NCBI GenBank assembly: GCA_963755495.1
Contig: CAVWJS010000006.1
Span: 1-64,000, forward strand
Length of the DNA stretch: 64,000 bases
Source of the DNA: Bog-473 sp963755495
GTDB taxonomy: Bacteria; Actinomycetota; Acidimicrobiia; Acidimicrobiales; RAAP-2
Reading direction: 5' to 3'
The notes beneath the pieces were generated by a model. It ran no database searches. It worked only from the letters and a program-made list of their open reading frames with translations, and was not told the origin of the DNA. The position numbers were made by a program, and so were the translations under genes. Shown piece after piece: positions 38,955-48,291 of this stretch (the stretch's first letter is position 1; every line of letters begins with the position of its first letter).

Positions 38955-39136
38955 CCGAACCGTTGCTCTTGGGGTTCGAGGTGGTGGTCCCTTCGGTAGG
39001 GTGACCGGGCAGTTTGGTTGGCTCGGAGAGGTCGAGGTGCCCGCTGCAAGGAAGATCCGCAAAGTAGAAAGGCTCGGCAAATGGCAGAAGATGGCTCGGT
39101 GTCCGCGCCCAGAATTGCCGGGGTGAGCTGACCTCC

Positions 39137-39883
39137 ATGCTCAGGACCTTTGCCGGCGGGGGACTGTTCGGTTCCGTAACGGGGACTGGGGTGCCCCGCA
39201 TCCTGGCGCTTCATGGTTGGGGACGTACCCATCGCGACTTCGACGGCGTGGTCGCACCAAGCGGCGAGGACCCGTTGCCGGCCCTGGCGATCGACCTGCC
39301 CGGATTTGGAGCGTCCCCGCCGCCAACCGGTGTCTGGGGCGCCGACGAGTATGCCAAGGCCGTCGGTGAGCTCCTGGGCGAGATGCAGACTCCCGTCATC
39401 ATTCTCGGCCATTCCTTCGGCGGTCGGGTGGCACTGCATCTCGCCAACCAGCATCCCGCGTCGGTCGGCGCCTTGGTTCTCACCGGAGTTCCCTTCCTCC
39501 ATCCGGCGGGGCAACGGACGCGGATTGCGCCCGCCTACAAGGCCATCCGGCGCCTGCACCGGATGAAGGTCATCTCAGACGGCACGATGGAGGCTGCCCG
39601 ACAACGCTATGGGTCCGCCGACTACAAGGCGGCTCAGGGCATCATGCGCCAGGTGCACGTGCGTTCTGTCAACGAGACGTACGAGGCACAGCTCGACACG
39701 GTGCAGTGCCCCGTTCACATGATCTGGGGTGCCGACGACACCGCGACTCCCGTGGAGGTGGCCGAACGCGCCGTGGCGCGAGTCGCCCACGGCGACCTTC
39801 ATGTGTATCCCGGCGTCGGGCACCTGACCCCGTTGTCAATTCCGGCCGTCCTGCGCGCCGCCGTGGTGTCGTGTCTGCGTTGA
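39137..39883 (+). CDS. Alpha/beta hydrolase
   Basis: Alpha/beta hydrolase of 248 residues. ILALHGWGRTHRDFDG is the oxyanion loop, VIILGHSFGGRVALHLA the nucleophile elbow, MIWGADDTATPVEVAE holds the acid and YPGVGHLTPLS the catalytic His. One frame, no shift. Start at 39137 is the first ATG; no strong ribosome site. No signal peptide, so cytoplasmic. It is followed by a small tandem repeat and then the MurF-like ligase on the same strand. Substrate unknown. Confidence 0.8.
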   Translation: MLRTFAGGGLFGSVTGTGVPRILALHGWGRTHRDFDGVVAPSGEDPLPALAIDLPGFGASPPPTGVWGADEYAKAVGELLGEMQTPVIILGHSFGGRVALHLANQHPASVGALVLTGVPFLHPAGQRTRIAPAYKAIRRLHRMKVISDGTMEAARQRYGSADYKAAQGIMRQVHVRSVNETYEAQLDTVQCPVHMIWGADDTATPVEVAERAVARVAHGDLHVYPGVGHLTPLSIPAVLRAAVVSCLR

Positions 39884-39887
39884 GTCG

Positions 39888-39961
39888 TGTGTGGGTCGAA
39901 GCGCCGCTTGTGGGTCGAAGCGTCGTGTGCGGGTCGAAGCGTCGTGTGTGGGTCGAGGCGT
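39888..39961. repeat. Imperfect tandem repeat of about 18 bp, four copies
   Basis: The unit TGTGGGTCGAAGCGTCG is repeated four times with small changes (one copy has GCGCC, one TGCGGG, one GAGGCG), ending just before the ATG of the MurF-like gene. It fills the whole gap between two genes. It may be a slippage product or a protein-binding array. Confidence 0.7.
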
Positions 39962-39962
39962 C

Positions 39963-41488
39963 ATGCCTGAGCTGATCGGCACCATCGTGAGCGCGCTGGC
40001 GCTGTTCCCCGCCGCGGCACGGTGGCTCCGTGTGGCTCAACGCGAGCATTATCTACCGGGCTCGACCACTCGCTTCGCCTGGCGCTGGTGGAGCAGCCGA
40101 CCACTGGCGCTACCCATGGCGCTGGTTGCCCTCGCTGCGGCGGGTGTTGCCTTCGTGTTCCCGCTGGTTTCGTTGGCGACGGCCGCCCTGGTCATCGTGG
40201 GGCCGCCGTATCTTCGCGTGCGTGGGCGCACCTCGCCCCTCGCCTTCACCCGGCGGCTGCGTCTCCTCGCCGGAGTGTGGTTCGTGCTCCAGGCCATAGT
40301 GATTGTGGTGGGGATTCTCGTTCACCGTGCCGCACCAGTGGCCGCACTCGGCGCGTGCGCAGTGCCGCTCCCCGTAGATGCGGCGTGCGCGTTGTTGAGC
40401 CCGGTGGAGCGCCGGCTCGTGCGGCCCTACGTCGTGCGCGGCGCGGTACGCGACTGGCCCAGGTGGCTCCGGTCGTGGTGGCGATCACCGGCTCGTTCGG
40501 CAAGACCTCGACCAAGCAACACGTGGCTCATCTCGTCGGCGGTTCGCGGACCGTAGTGGCGAGCCCTGCGTCATTCAACAATCGAGCCGGCTTGGCCCGG
40601 GCCATCAACGAGCAGCTGACGCCGGGCACCGACGTCTTCGTGGCTGAGATGGGCACCTACAGCAAAGGTGAGATCGCCGACCTCTCTCGGTGGTGCCCTC
40701 CAGAGATTGCGGTGATCACGGCTATCGGCCCGGTGCACCTTGAGCGATTCAAGACCGAGGATGCCATTGTCGTCGCCAAGTCCGAGATCACCGAGACCGC
40801 GCACACGGTGGTCCTCAACGTCGACGACGTCCGCTTGGCCGCACTGGCCGATCAGCTGACGGCGCAGGGCACAAAGCGGGTGGTGCGCTGCTCCGCCACC
40901 GACATGACGGCTGACGTCTGTGTGGTGGCCGACGGCGACGGGGCTTCGGTCTACGCGGCCGGAGTGGCGGTGGGGCCGGTCATCGTGCTACCCACGTCGG
41001 TGCAATCCACGAATCTGGCCTGCGCCTTGGCCGTGGCGTTCGCTCTCGGCGTACCGCATGAGGTTGCGCTGGGACGCATTGCCAGCATCCCTGCGGTGGC
41101 GAACCGCCTCGCTTCCGCCGCGGCACCTTCGGGAGTGTGGGTCATCGACGACACCTTCAACTCCAATCCGAGCGGGGCCCGGGTCGCCTTGGCCGAGCTG
41201 GCTCGGCGGGGGGTCGGTGGCCGTCGCGTCGTCGTGACTCCAGGCATGGTCGAGCTTGGTCCCCGTCAATTCGAGGAGAACCGGTTGTTCGCGCAGGCGG
41301 CCGGAGATGTGGCCACCGACCTGGTGATCGTCGGGGCGACCAACCGGGCCGCGCTCCGGGCCGGATCGGTGGGACTCCAACCCCATTACGTCCGGACCAG
41401 GGAGGAAGCGGTGGCCTGGGTGCGGACGACGCTCGGACCCGGCGACGCTGTTTTGTACGAGAACGACCTGCCGGACCACTACCGTTGA
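39963..41488 (+). CDS. MurF-like Mur ligase with N-terminal membrane helices, one frameshift
   Basis: ATP-dependent amide ligase with the Mur fold. Residues about 1-150 contain several hydrophobic helices (for example LPMALVALAAAGVAFVF and LLAGVWFVLQAIVIVVGILV), so it is membrane-bound, unlike standard MurF. Then P-loop VVAITGSFGKTSTKQHVAHL, substrate loops PASFNNRAGLARAINEQL and VAEMGTYSKGEIADL, HLERF, and DDTFNSNPSGARVALAEL with the C-terminal domain. A shift near 40460 joins two frames; about 508 residues. It precedes ddl by 94 bp, so a role in adding D-Ala-D-Ala or a related dipeptide to a wall precursor is likely. Confidence 0.75.
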
Positions 41489-41582
41489 GGCCGCCCGGCC
41501 CCGTGCCAGAGGCCGGTTGTGGTGGTGTATCGCACCCGAGGTCATCGAAGCCATCTGAAGTAATCGAAGCGAGGAATGCATC

Positions 41583-42739
41583 GTGTCTGATATCGCCGTG
41601 ATCTTTGGGGGCCCTTCCCCCGAGCACGACGTCAGCGTCTTGACGGGGCTCCAGGCGGCACACGAACTGCAACGCGCCGGGCACACGGTGCAGGCGCTCT
41701 ATTGGACCAAGACCGCGGAATGGTTCGCTGTCGATGCCGCACTCGAGGCGACGGCGTTCCTCGATGGTGTGCCCAAGGGGGCGCAGGCCATGCGTCTCGT
41801 GCTGGGTGCCAGTGGCGGTTTCGAGCCGACCGGTGGGCGCTTCTCCAAGCAAAGGGCGACGGAGTTTGAGGCCGCGGTCGTGTGCTGTCATGGTGGTCCA
41901 GGAGAGGATGGAACGCTCCAGGCGGCCCTGGACGGGGCGGGCATCGCTTATACCGGGCCTGGCGTGGCGGCGGCCGCGCTGGGTATGGACAAACTGGCCT
42001 TCGGGGGAGTGATGCTGGCGGCCGGCTTACCCACGTTGCCTCGGATTGCACTGACCGGGTCTGTGGGGGCACCCGGCGACGCAAATGACGGCGCCGTAAA
42101 TGATGTGGGCTTCGCTGGCCCGTACATCGTCAAACCCCGGTTCGGCGGATCGTCCATCGGGATTGAGGTCGTCGAGGACGCGGCAACCGCCAAGGCTTTG
42201 CTCGGCGCGAGCGTCCACCTTCGATCCGGGGCCGTACTCGAGCCATTTCGTCCCGACCTTTTCGACGTCCAGGTGGCGTTGCGCGCCTGGCCCGCCCTGG
42301 AGGTCTCGGCCATCGAGCGCCCATTGCGATCGCCGGGTCGCGGCGGGTCCGCGGGCAAAGAGATCCTCGGCTATGTCGACAAATACGTAGGCGGCGAAGG
42401 TATGGCCAGCGCACCCAGGGAGCTTCCGGCCGATCTCCCCGCAACGCTGGCTGACGACCTACGCCGCGCCGCCCGTCGCATCGGCGAACTGGCACTCGTA
42501 CGCGGGGTGGCACGAATTGACTTCCTCACCAACGGGACCGAATGGGTGGTCAACGAGATCAACACCATCCCTGGTTCTTTGGCCCGCTACCTATGGATCG
42601 ACCCGGTCGTGCCCTTTGCTCGCCTGTTGGAGGACATGATCGCTGAGGCGCGGCGAGGCCGATGGCCCGGTACAGCGCCGCCGGCGCCGACGGCTTGGTG
42701 TTGCGGGGCGCCTCTTCCATCGCAGCCAAACTGGCGTGA
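41583..42739 (+). CDS. ddl: D-alanine--D-alanine ligase, one late frameshift
   Basis: ATP-grasp ligase joining two D-alanines for peptidoglycan. Motifs: VIFGGPSPEHDVSVLTG, CCHGGPGEDGTLQAALDGAGIAYTG, PYIVKPRFGGSSIGIEVV, ARIDFLTNGTEWVVNEINTIPG. About 385 residues. GTG at 41583 follows an AGGAATG-like site. A lost C in GGCCG near 42660 shifts the frame; corrected, it ends GASSIAAKLA at 42739 instead of running on to 42779. It and the MurF-like gene form a cell-wall pair. In M. tuberculosis ddl also lies near gpsA and fbiD, here 27 kb apart. Confidence 0.88.
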
Positions 42740-42796
42740 CGTTGCTCCGGTAGGTGACTTCAGCGACGGTGATCAGTGAGACGGATGGGAAATCTG

Positions 42797-42851
42797 CCCC
42801 GGGCCAGAGCCCCGGCCAGACCCCGGGCCAGAGCCCCGGCCAGAACCCCGG
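42797..42851. repeat. 24-bp direct repeat, two copies plus a partial
   Basis: The unit CCCCGGGCCAGAGCCCCGG-CCAGA occurs at 42797-42820 and again at 42821-42844, with a third start (CCCCGG) after it. Each unit is itself two near copies of CCCCGGCCAGA. It lies between ddl and the convergent LysM/BTAD gene and could fold into GC-rich hairpins acting as a terminator. Confidence 0.65.
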
Positions 42852-42982
42852 CACTAATTTATTTGCTAACTAGTCGGCCGGTAAGCTACTCAAGGATGTC
42901 CCGGAACTGCGGGGTCCAGATCTCCCGGGCCTTCGGGCGGTCTGGACGAACTCGGGAACCGCAACCGCGTCGTTTTTGCCTC

Positions 42983-45745
42983 TCACATTTGCCGTGCGCC
43001 CGCGTCGCCCGTGCTGCTATCTGCGCCGACCAGGACCCGTTGCTTCAGCTCGCCATAAAGGCGCTCCGTCCGCATCGAAGGGGAGCTGCCGGGGTCGAGC
43101 TCATCCATTCGACGCTGGCACTCCCGCCACTCACGGCGCAGTCGATCTGCGTCTCCGGCCGCCGCCGCAACCTGCATCGCAACTCGTGAGAGGGCCTCGC
43201 TATAGGGATCGACCAGTCGAGCTTGGTCAAGTCCCCACTGTGCGAGTTCGAAGTAGCCGGCCTCCACCGCAAGCGCGGCGAGATCGCTGGCTGCGTTGAC
43301 GAGCACGGCAGCGAGGCGGGCGCCGTGACCCTCGGACTCCCACCAGCCATAGCCGGAGAGCGCATTCGCCAACGGTTCGCCCTCCACCATGGTGAGCGCC
43401 GAACGCAACAGGGCCATGGCGTGATCAGGATGCTCTGTTGCACTGCCTTCGGCAGCCAAGGCGCCCGCCAAGTGCACGTCCACCGAGACGCCTGCGCTGA
43501 CCCGGTAGATCCCGGCCTTGGTCCCGGGAGGAAAGAGTGGCGCCCCTTCTTCATCAGTACCCATCGCCCGTCGTGCCGCTGTGGCGATATTGAACAGCGT
43601 TTTGGAGGCAGCATCAGCATCTGAAGATCCGAGCACGCGTGTGCGTAATCGGTCACTCGTGACGTCGTCGCCCGCGTGCAGGGCTAGATATGCCACGAGC
43701 TCAATGGAGCGCCGGGCCCGATTCGGCGCCAGCTCGTCGCGCAGGCCATCGAGTCTCGGGGTGGGGGTGAGCAACTTCACCTGCACGAGTCCCGGATCGG
43801 GAATCGAGATTTGGGCAGTTTTCGCGGGAATCTTTGCGGGGACCTGGCGTGGCGAGCGATCCTCGATTCCTTTTCGGCCCGCATCGTCGGTGTCCTCGTT
43901 ACGAGGGCCGCTCTCGTGGCGGAGAGGGATCGACACGAGTTCACTGACCACGGCGGACGTTTCGATCCCCATGAGATGCGGTCGGACGGTGCGGCCCAGT
44001 GGGTGGATCGACGCGGCACGGCGGTCAACAAGCACGGTGACATCGCTGGCCCGCGCGGTCGATTGGGTGACGACCGCCACCATCTGCGCCTGCGAATCGG
44101 AGAGTGACGTCGGATCGCCGAAAAAGAGGAGCTGCAGTATGTCAGTCGACACTTCGGAGTTGCGGAGAAGATCAACTTCACGTTCCACGACCCAGGGGTC
44201 CTCAGTGACCATGACCTTATCGGCCCAGGCCCACGATTCTTGGGCGCGCCGCGCCGCGCGCCAAAGATCGCCGGCCGCCTCGCCTACCAAGGGGAGACAC
44301 ATGCCGGGTGTAAGCGGGATCAGCCACGTACCGGCGTCATCCTCACCAACGGGGAGCACGATCGGTAGGTGAGGATGAACTCCGTGCGCCCCGGCGAAGG
44401 CGTCATAAGGGGCACGCCAGACCTTGCCGTCGTGGATGAGGCTGAACCCGGGGGGAGCCGATTCTGCGGGCTCCGTGAGCCAGAAGTCGACGCCCGCTGC
44501 ACCAACGCAAATCGACCGGATCAGCGTCGTGCGAGGAGCAAGTTCGCTCTGCGCTAGTGCAAGAGCCAGTGCGCAGTTCGCTTCCTCGAAGGCATGGAGA
44601 GCGGGGATGCCGGAGAAGCGAGCCAACATGATTCCGGTGTCGATGGCATCGTTCGAGTCCCCCGGGGACGCTGCAGGATCGTCTCCTGTCATCTGCCGTA
44701 AGACACGCGCGCGTCGGGACCGACGGGCCAAAGCAGCACAGGCCAGAGCCCCGATTCCCAGGGCGGTGAGCTCGGGCAGGCCCAACATCCCTCTGTTGCC
44801 GGTGCCGAGGGACACCGCTGATGGCGTGATCATCGCCGTCGCATCGGGGAAGGTGAGAGCGCTCGGCGGTATTGCAGAGGCGAATGCGGGCTTGGCTGGA
44901 GCTGCGGCGGCCGCTGCCGCTGATGGCCGAGATGCGATGGTGGGGAAGGGTGGAGGCGTGGTGCTCGGTGTAGGCGTGGCTGGTGGGACCGATGGTGTCG
45001 GTGGAGGAGGCAAGGTTGGGGGTCCAGGCCCCCGAAGAACGGTGTTTTCGGGAGTGAGCGAAGTGCCACTGCCTTCGTCTGGCATTTGCAGGGTCCAGCC
45101 GGCATGGATCAAGCTCGGGTCGACGAACCGCAGTCCATCAGGCATGGTGCGGCCCAGGTTCAGTGCGGCGATAGCCGGCCAATCCCCGCCATCGCCTAAC
45201 TGTCTCTCGGCGATCGACCACAACGAGTCCCCCGGGTGGACTACGTAGGTGGCGTAAGCCGATTGCTGCACCGGAACTGGGGCCATCGGTAAAGGCGCCG
45301 CAGCCCTGGTTGCTGTGGTGAGTCGTGCCGCATCCATGCCGACCGTTGGTATGACGCGGGGGCTCGATGCACCGGCTCCAGAAGCGAACAGCGGGGCGGT
45401 CACCGCGATCAGAGACAGCACTCCTGCCGCGATCCTCGCGGCGACTCTGTCAGCGAGGACTGCGCCGACAGGAGCGTTGACCTGGCCCCGACGGACCTGT
45501 GTGATGACGGAGCGGATGAGTTGGGTGGAACAGGCCAGCCATGCCACCCAGGCCACGAGCGACACGCCGGTTAAGGCGAAGCGGGCCGCATGATCCCACT
45601 GATGACCAAGTCCGCCCCCGAGTGGATAGCCGACCACGGTGACCAGTACCGCAGGGGTTGCCGCAAAAACGAGGAGCGAGGTGAGGAGCGATCCGATGGC
45701 GTCGAAGACGTAGGAAACAGAGCGTTTTTGCCGTTCGCTACCCAC
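42983..45745 (-). CDS. Membrane protein with LysM and BTAD (SARP-like) domains
   Basis: A 920-residue intact membrane protein. Three hydrophobic helices lie near residues 17-40, 53-73 and 105-125; then a LysM peptidoglycan-binding domain (ATYVVHPGDSLWSIAERQLG, about 165-215); a Pro/Thr-rich stalk (about 225-275); a further helix near 330-350 (ELTALGIGALACAAL); an unrecognised domain; and a C-terminal winged helix plus BTAD region (about 655-905, ARRSIELVAYLALHAGDDVTSDRLRTRVLG, then GYGWWESEGH). The likely layout is LysM outside and BTAD inside, which would connect wall state to a cytoplasmic regulator. It overlaps the upstream gene by 8 bp. Related proteins occur in other actinobacteria; function unknown. 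Confidence 0.75.
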   Translation of the reverse strand: MGSERQKRSVSYVFDAIGSLLTSLLVFAATPAVLVTVVGYPLGGGLGHQWDHAARFALTGVSLVAWVAWLACSTQLIRSVITQVRRGQVNAPVGAVLADRVAARIAAGVLSLIAVTAPLFASGAGASSPRVIPTVGMDAARLTTATRAAAPLPMAPVPVQQSAYATYVVHPGDSLWSIAERQLGDGGDWPAIAALNLGRTMPDGLRFVDPSLIHAGWTLQMPDEGSGTSLTPENTVLRGPGPPTLPPPPTPSVPPATPTPSTTPPPFPTIASRPSAAAAAAAPAKPAFASAIPPSALTFPDATAMITPSAVSLGTGNRGMLGLPELTALGIGALACAALARRSRRARVLRQMTGDDPAASPGDSNDAIDTGIMLARFSGIPALHAFEEANCALALALAQSELAPRTTLIRSICVGAAGVDFWLTEPAESAPPGFSLIHDGKVWRAPYDAFAGAHGVHPHLPIVLPVGEDDAGTWLIPLTPGMCLPLVGEAAGDLWRAARRAQESWAWADKVMVTEDPWVVEREVDLLRNSEVSTDILQLLFFGDPTSLSDSQAQMVAVVTQSTARASDVTVLVDRRAASIHPLGRTVRPHLMGIETSAVVSELVSIPLRHESGPRNEDTDDAGRKGIEDRSPRQVPAKIPAKTAQISIPDPGLVQVKLLTPTPRLDGLRDELAPNRARRSIELVAYLALHAGDDVTSDRLRTRVLGSSDADAASKTLFNIATAARRAMGTDEEGAPLFPPGTKAGIYRVSAGVSVDVHLAGALAAEGSATEHPDHAMALLRSALTMVEGEPLANALSGYGWWESEGHGARLAAVLVNAASDLAALAVEAGYFELAQWGLDQARLVDPYSEALSRVAMQVAAAAGDADRLRREWRECQRRMDELDPGSSPSMRTERLYGELKQRVLVGADSSTGDAGARQM

Positions 45746-46433
45746 TCGCCGGCACGATCGTCAACGTATAGGAGACAGCGGCATATTGAACGAGCAAGAG
45801 TTGCAAGGTGACTTCGCAGTAGCCGTCGGCATCGGGGATGACGATCGCAGCGCTCGAAGAGCCTTGTATGGTTTGGGGCCCCGACGGACACGACACCGAA
45901 AGTGAAAGCAGGGTGGAGGGGGACCAGGTCACCGAGACCTGCGTCGCGCCGGCACCGCTGAACGTGTACTTGGCCGTCGCATCGGTCGGCTGTTGCAGAT
46001 CTCCCGTCCAAATCTGGGGAGCGGTTTGGGCCGGTGCCGTGCCGATGGCTGCACCCTTCGCCGGTGGGGCCGTCGTGGTCGTCGTGGTCGTCGGAGGAGT
46101 TGCGGGCGTGGTCGCCACGTCGATGCTTCCTCCATGCGGCACGGGTGCGACCTTCTGGGTAGTGGTGGTCTGTGTCAGGGCGCTCACGGGTTGGGTGGGA
46201 GGGGTCGTCGTGATGATGGTCGACGCGGGGGTTGGAGAGAACCGTGGCGCATGGAGACTTCTACTCGCCGCCGCGTCAGGCCTCCGGTTTTCGTGGCTGC
46301 CCGGATGATTCGAGGAGGCGGCAGCCACCAAGGCCAGAAGTGAGAGTGACACGGCGAGCACGACCCACCAGTGCGGCCGGATTCGTTGCGGCCGGGCGCG
46401 ACGATGTCCGGTTCTTGTGAGATCTCCCGCCAC
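45738..46433 (-). CDS. Single-pass membrane protein with Thr/Pro stalk
   Basis: A 231-residue protein: a basic N-terminus, one transmembrane helix (about residues 23-42, WWVVLAVSLSLLALVAAA), a long Thr/Pro/Ala stalk (about 65-135, runs of Thr), and a C-terminal domain of about 90 residues with beta-like text (KYTFSGAGATQVSVTW, LSVSCPSGPQTIQG). The C-terminus would lie outside. GTG start at 46433, weak ribosome site. It lies between the sigma-like gene and the LysM/BTAD gene and overlaps the latter, so they share an operon. Not recognised beyond this. Confidence 0.65.
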   Translation of the reverse strand: MAGDLTRTGHRRARPQRIRPHWWVVLAVSLSLLALVAAASSNHPGSHENRRPDAAASRSLHAPRFSPTPASTIITTTPPTQPVSALTQTTTTQKVAPVPHGGSIDVATTPATPPTTTTTTTAPPAKGAAIGTAPAQTAPQIWTGDLQQPTDATAKYTFSGAGATQVSVTWSPSTLLSLSVSCPSGPQTIQGSSSAAIVIPDADGYCEVTLQLLLVQYAAVSYTLTIVPASG

Positions 46434-46477
46434 GGGTTGACCTTAGGTGCCATGTGACCCGTCACCAACTTCGGGCG

Positions 46478-47284
46478 TCATGCGCACAATCGGCGTAAGC
46501 CTCGGTCGCGTCGGGCGTAGAGCGAACGACGATCCCGACCCGTGACCTTTGCCAGTTCCGCGATGGAGAAACCGAGGACGTGATGTGCGTAGAGGACCTC
46601 GATGTCTTCGGCCCTCATACCCTCTTGTCGCAAGTCAATCAGCGTTTTGGCCAAGACTTCGAGGTCGGTCTCGGAAGAATGACTGGCTCTGGGTTCGGGT
46701 ATACCCGGCGTCATCTGCACCTCCAGTTGCTGATGATCTCTGGCGTGAAAGAGCTGGCGGCGCATGCGGCACCGGATCGCCGAGAGAAGGTCGAGCACGG
46801 CGTATGGACGGTCCTGGCCCGACCATTCGAACAGGACAAGCCAGGTGACCGAGAGCGTCTCACTGAAGAATTCGCTTCCGTCGTCCCAATCTCCTCCCTG
46901 GCCCCAGCGGAGTCGTTTGGCCACGGTCAGAAGGCCGGGCAGCAGAGCCTGAATGAGAATGCGAACGATCAGCGCGTCTGCGGGTGCCTCGCGCAGCATT
47001 GTCCTGATCAGCGCTGCTGCTTCCTCCCGCGCCCGGCTGCCGGTGGCCTGTCGCATGTAGTCGATCAGGTCGCACGGTGTCTCGCAGCGGGGCGGCACCG
47101 TGGGAGAAGGGCCGGAGGGCGGAGCGCCTCGGACCAGCAATGCGACGGTCAGATCGCTATCTGCCAGATGGTGCAAGGCGCGCACGGCACCTTGGGAGCG
47201 GCCAAGAGTGCGCCATTCACTGTTCAGTTGTTCGATGGGAAGGATCCGTTGTCGGGTGGCTGGGGGCATGGCGAGCACCCTCAT
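46478..47284 (-). CDS. Sigma-factor-like DNA-binding protein
   Basis: A 268-residue protein whose last 50 residues form a region-4-like helix-turn-helix (MRAEDIEVLYAHHVLGFSIAELAKVTGRDRRSLYARRDRGLRRL). The middle (LIVRILIQALLPGLLTVAKRL, then WDDGSEFFSETLSVTWLVLFEW and AIRCRMRRQLF) resembles a sigma region 2, but weakly. The ATG at 47284 is chosen because GGGGAGG lies 7 bases upstream; a GTG nine codons earlier is less likely. It is first in an operon with the stalk protein and LysM/BTAD protein, so it may control their expression or a regulon tied to the wall. No anti-sigma factor is recognised. Confidence 0.65.
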   Translation of the reverse strand: MRVLAMPPATRQRILPIEQLNSEWRTLGRSQGAVRALHHLADSDLTVALLVRGAPPSGPSPTVPPRCETPCDLIDYMRQATGSRAREEAAALIRTMLREAPADALIVRILIQALLPGLLTVAKRLRWGQGGDWDDGSEFFSETLSVTWLVLFEWSGQDRPYAVLDLLSAIRCRMRRQLFHARDHQQLEVQMTPGIPEPRASHSSETDLEVLAKTLIDLRQEGMRAEDIEVLYAHHVLGFSIAELAKVTGRDRRSLYARRDRGLRRLCA

Positions 47285-47365
47285 CGGGCGACCTCCCCCG
47301 ATGCCTCCCACCCGGTCCTGAGATGCACGCTGAGGGCGCCAGTCGGCCCCCTCCCTGGTCGGAGA

Positions 47366-47371
47366 TAACCT
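47366..47371 (+). promoter_or_regulatory. -10 box of a leaderless promoter
   Basis: TAACCT ends 7 nt before the ATG at 47379, in the divergent region with the sigma-like gene. Confidence 0.55.
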
Positions 47372-47378
47372 CCCCCCG

Positions 47379-47771
47379 ATGGATATCGAAGAGTTCTATG
47401 ACGGCGACGCCCGGCGCCGACCTTCAGCAGAGATCGAACTGGGTACCGAGTGGCACGACACGCACGGCACCCGCTACGAACTCAACTGGGTCGAGGACAC
47501 GGGCGAGCTCTATGTCATGCGTGAGCCGGCGCCGCACATCGTCGAAGATCCCTTTGGCGGTATTCACTCTTCAATACGCAGCAGTGAAGAACACAAGATG
47601 ACCGTGCAGGTGGTGGGTCAGATCGCAACCCATGACGAGCTAGAGAAGATTCTCGCCGGATGGCCCGACGCCATGGCAGGTGAGAGCGGAGCCGAATGGC
47701 TGGCAGAGCGGTTGCGATCGGCCGGCGTGGCGGTGGGGACTGAGAACCCAATTCCCGACTCGACCTCCTGA
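47379..47771 (+). CDS. Acidic protein of unknown function
   Basis: A 130-residue acidic protein I do not recognise. The N-terminal half (AEIELGTEWHDTHGTRYELNWVEDTGELYVMREP) is rich in aromatic and acidic residues, probably beta-rich; the C-terminal half is helical (LEKILAGWPDAMAGESGAEWLAERL). No signal peptide or membrane helix. It starts on a leaderless promoter divergent from the sigma-like operon, so the two may share control. Confidence 0.6.
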   Translation: MDIEEFYDGDARRRPSAEIELGTEWHDTHGTRYELNWVEDTGELYVMREPAPHIVEDPFGGIHSSIRSSEEHKMTVQVVGQIATHDELEKILAGWPDAMAGESGAEWLAERLRSAGVAVGTENPIPDSTS

Positions 47772-47852
47772 TGGAGATATCGAGGGTGGCCCATTCACAA
47801 GGGTCTCCCCTCGAGCGCGCACAGAGCCGGCGGCTCGCGAAGCGTTTGACCG

Positions 47853-48290
47853 TTACGAGCCGGTGAGGGTGCTTCCCGGCGTGGGGTTGACGTTCTGCGG
47901 CGTGGGGTTGACGTTCACATTCGTGTCCACTGCGGCACATTGGCCTTTTAGCGCCGGGATCAGATGTGCTTCATCCACGGTCGCGCTCTCGGAGATCGTC
48001 GTCATGAGGGAATTCATGGATCCGTCGGCCGATGTGGCTTCCGCTGCCAGCGGTAAGGCGGTGCGGAGTTCGGCGTCTGCTTTGGTTCGGAGCCGGGTGG
48101 CCTCGGTTAACGAGACGTTAGTCTTAGTGGATTGCTCGAAGTAACGGACCGAGAGTTTCACGTGGACGCAGGCTTCAACAGCTAAATCCTGCCCGCCGTC
48201 CCCGCAAGCGCTCAGAAGGAGCATGGAGCTCACTGCCATGGCGCCGAGCCCGATTATCGAACGGCGACCAGACAGAAGCGGTCGCCACAT
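47853..48290 (-). CDS. Putative lipoprotein
   Basis: A 145-residue protein with a lipoprotein signal: hydrophobic core from about residue 12, lipobox LLSAC with Cys29 as the lipid anchor. The mature part is small, with helical text (TEATRLRTKADAELRTALPLAAEATSA) and ends with two copies of NVNPTP. It follows an unknown gene after 1 bp on the same strand, so they are co-transcribed. Function unknown; a cell-envelope role follows from the anchor. Confidence 0.65.
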   Translation of the reverse strand: MWRPLLSGRRSIIGLGAMAVSSMLLLSACGDGGQDLAVEACVHVKLSVRYFEQSTKTNVSLTEATRLRTKADAELRTALPLAAEATSADGSMNSLMTTISESATVDEAHLIPALKGQCAAVDTNVNVNPTPQNVNPTPGSTLTGS

Positions 48291-48291
48291 T

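Noticed and set aside
39888..39961. Possible CRISPR array
   Set aside because: Copies are about 18 bp and directly adjoining, with no spacers and no cas genes.
42983..45745. Standard SARP antibiotic regulator
   Set aside because: Although it has a BTAD region, the protein is membrane-bound with LysM and there are no biosynthetic genes nearby.
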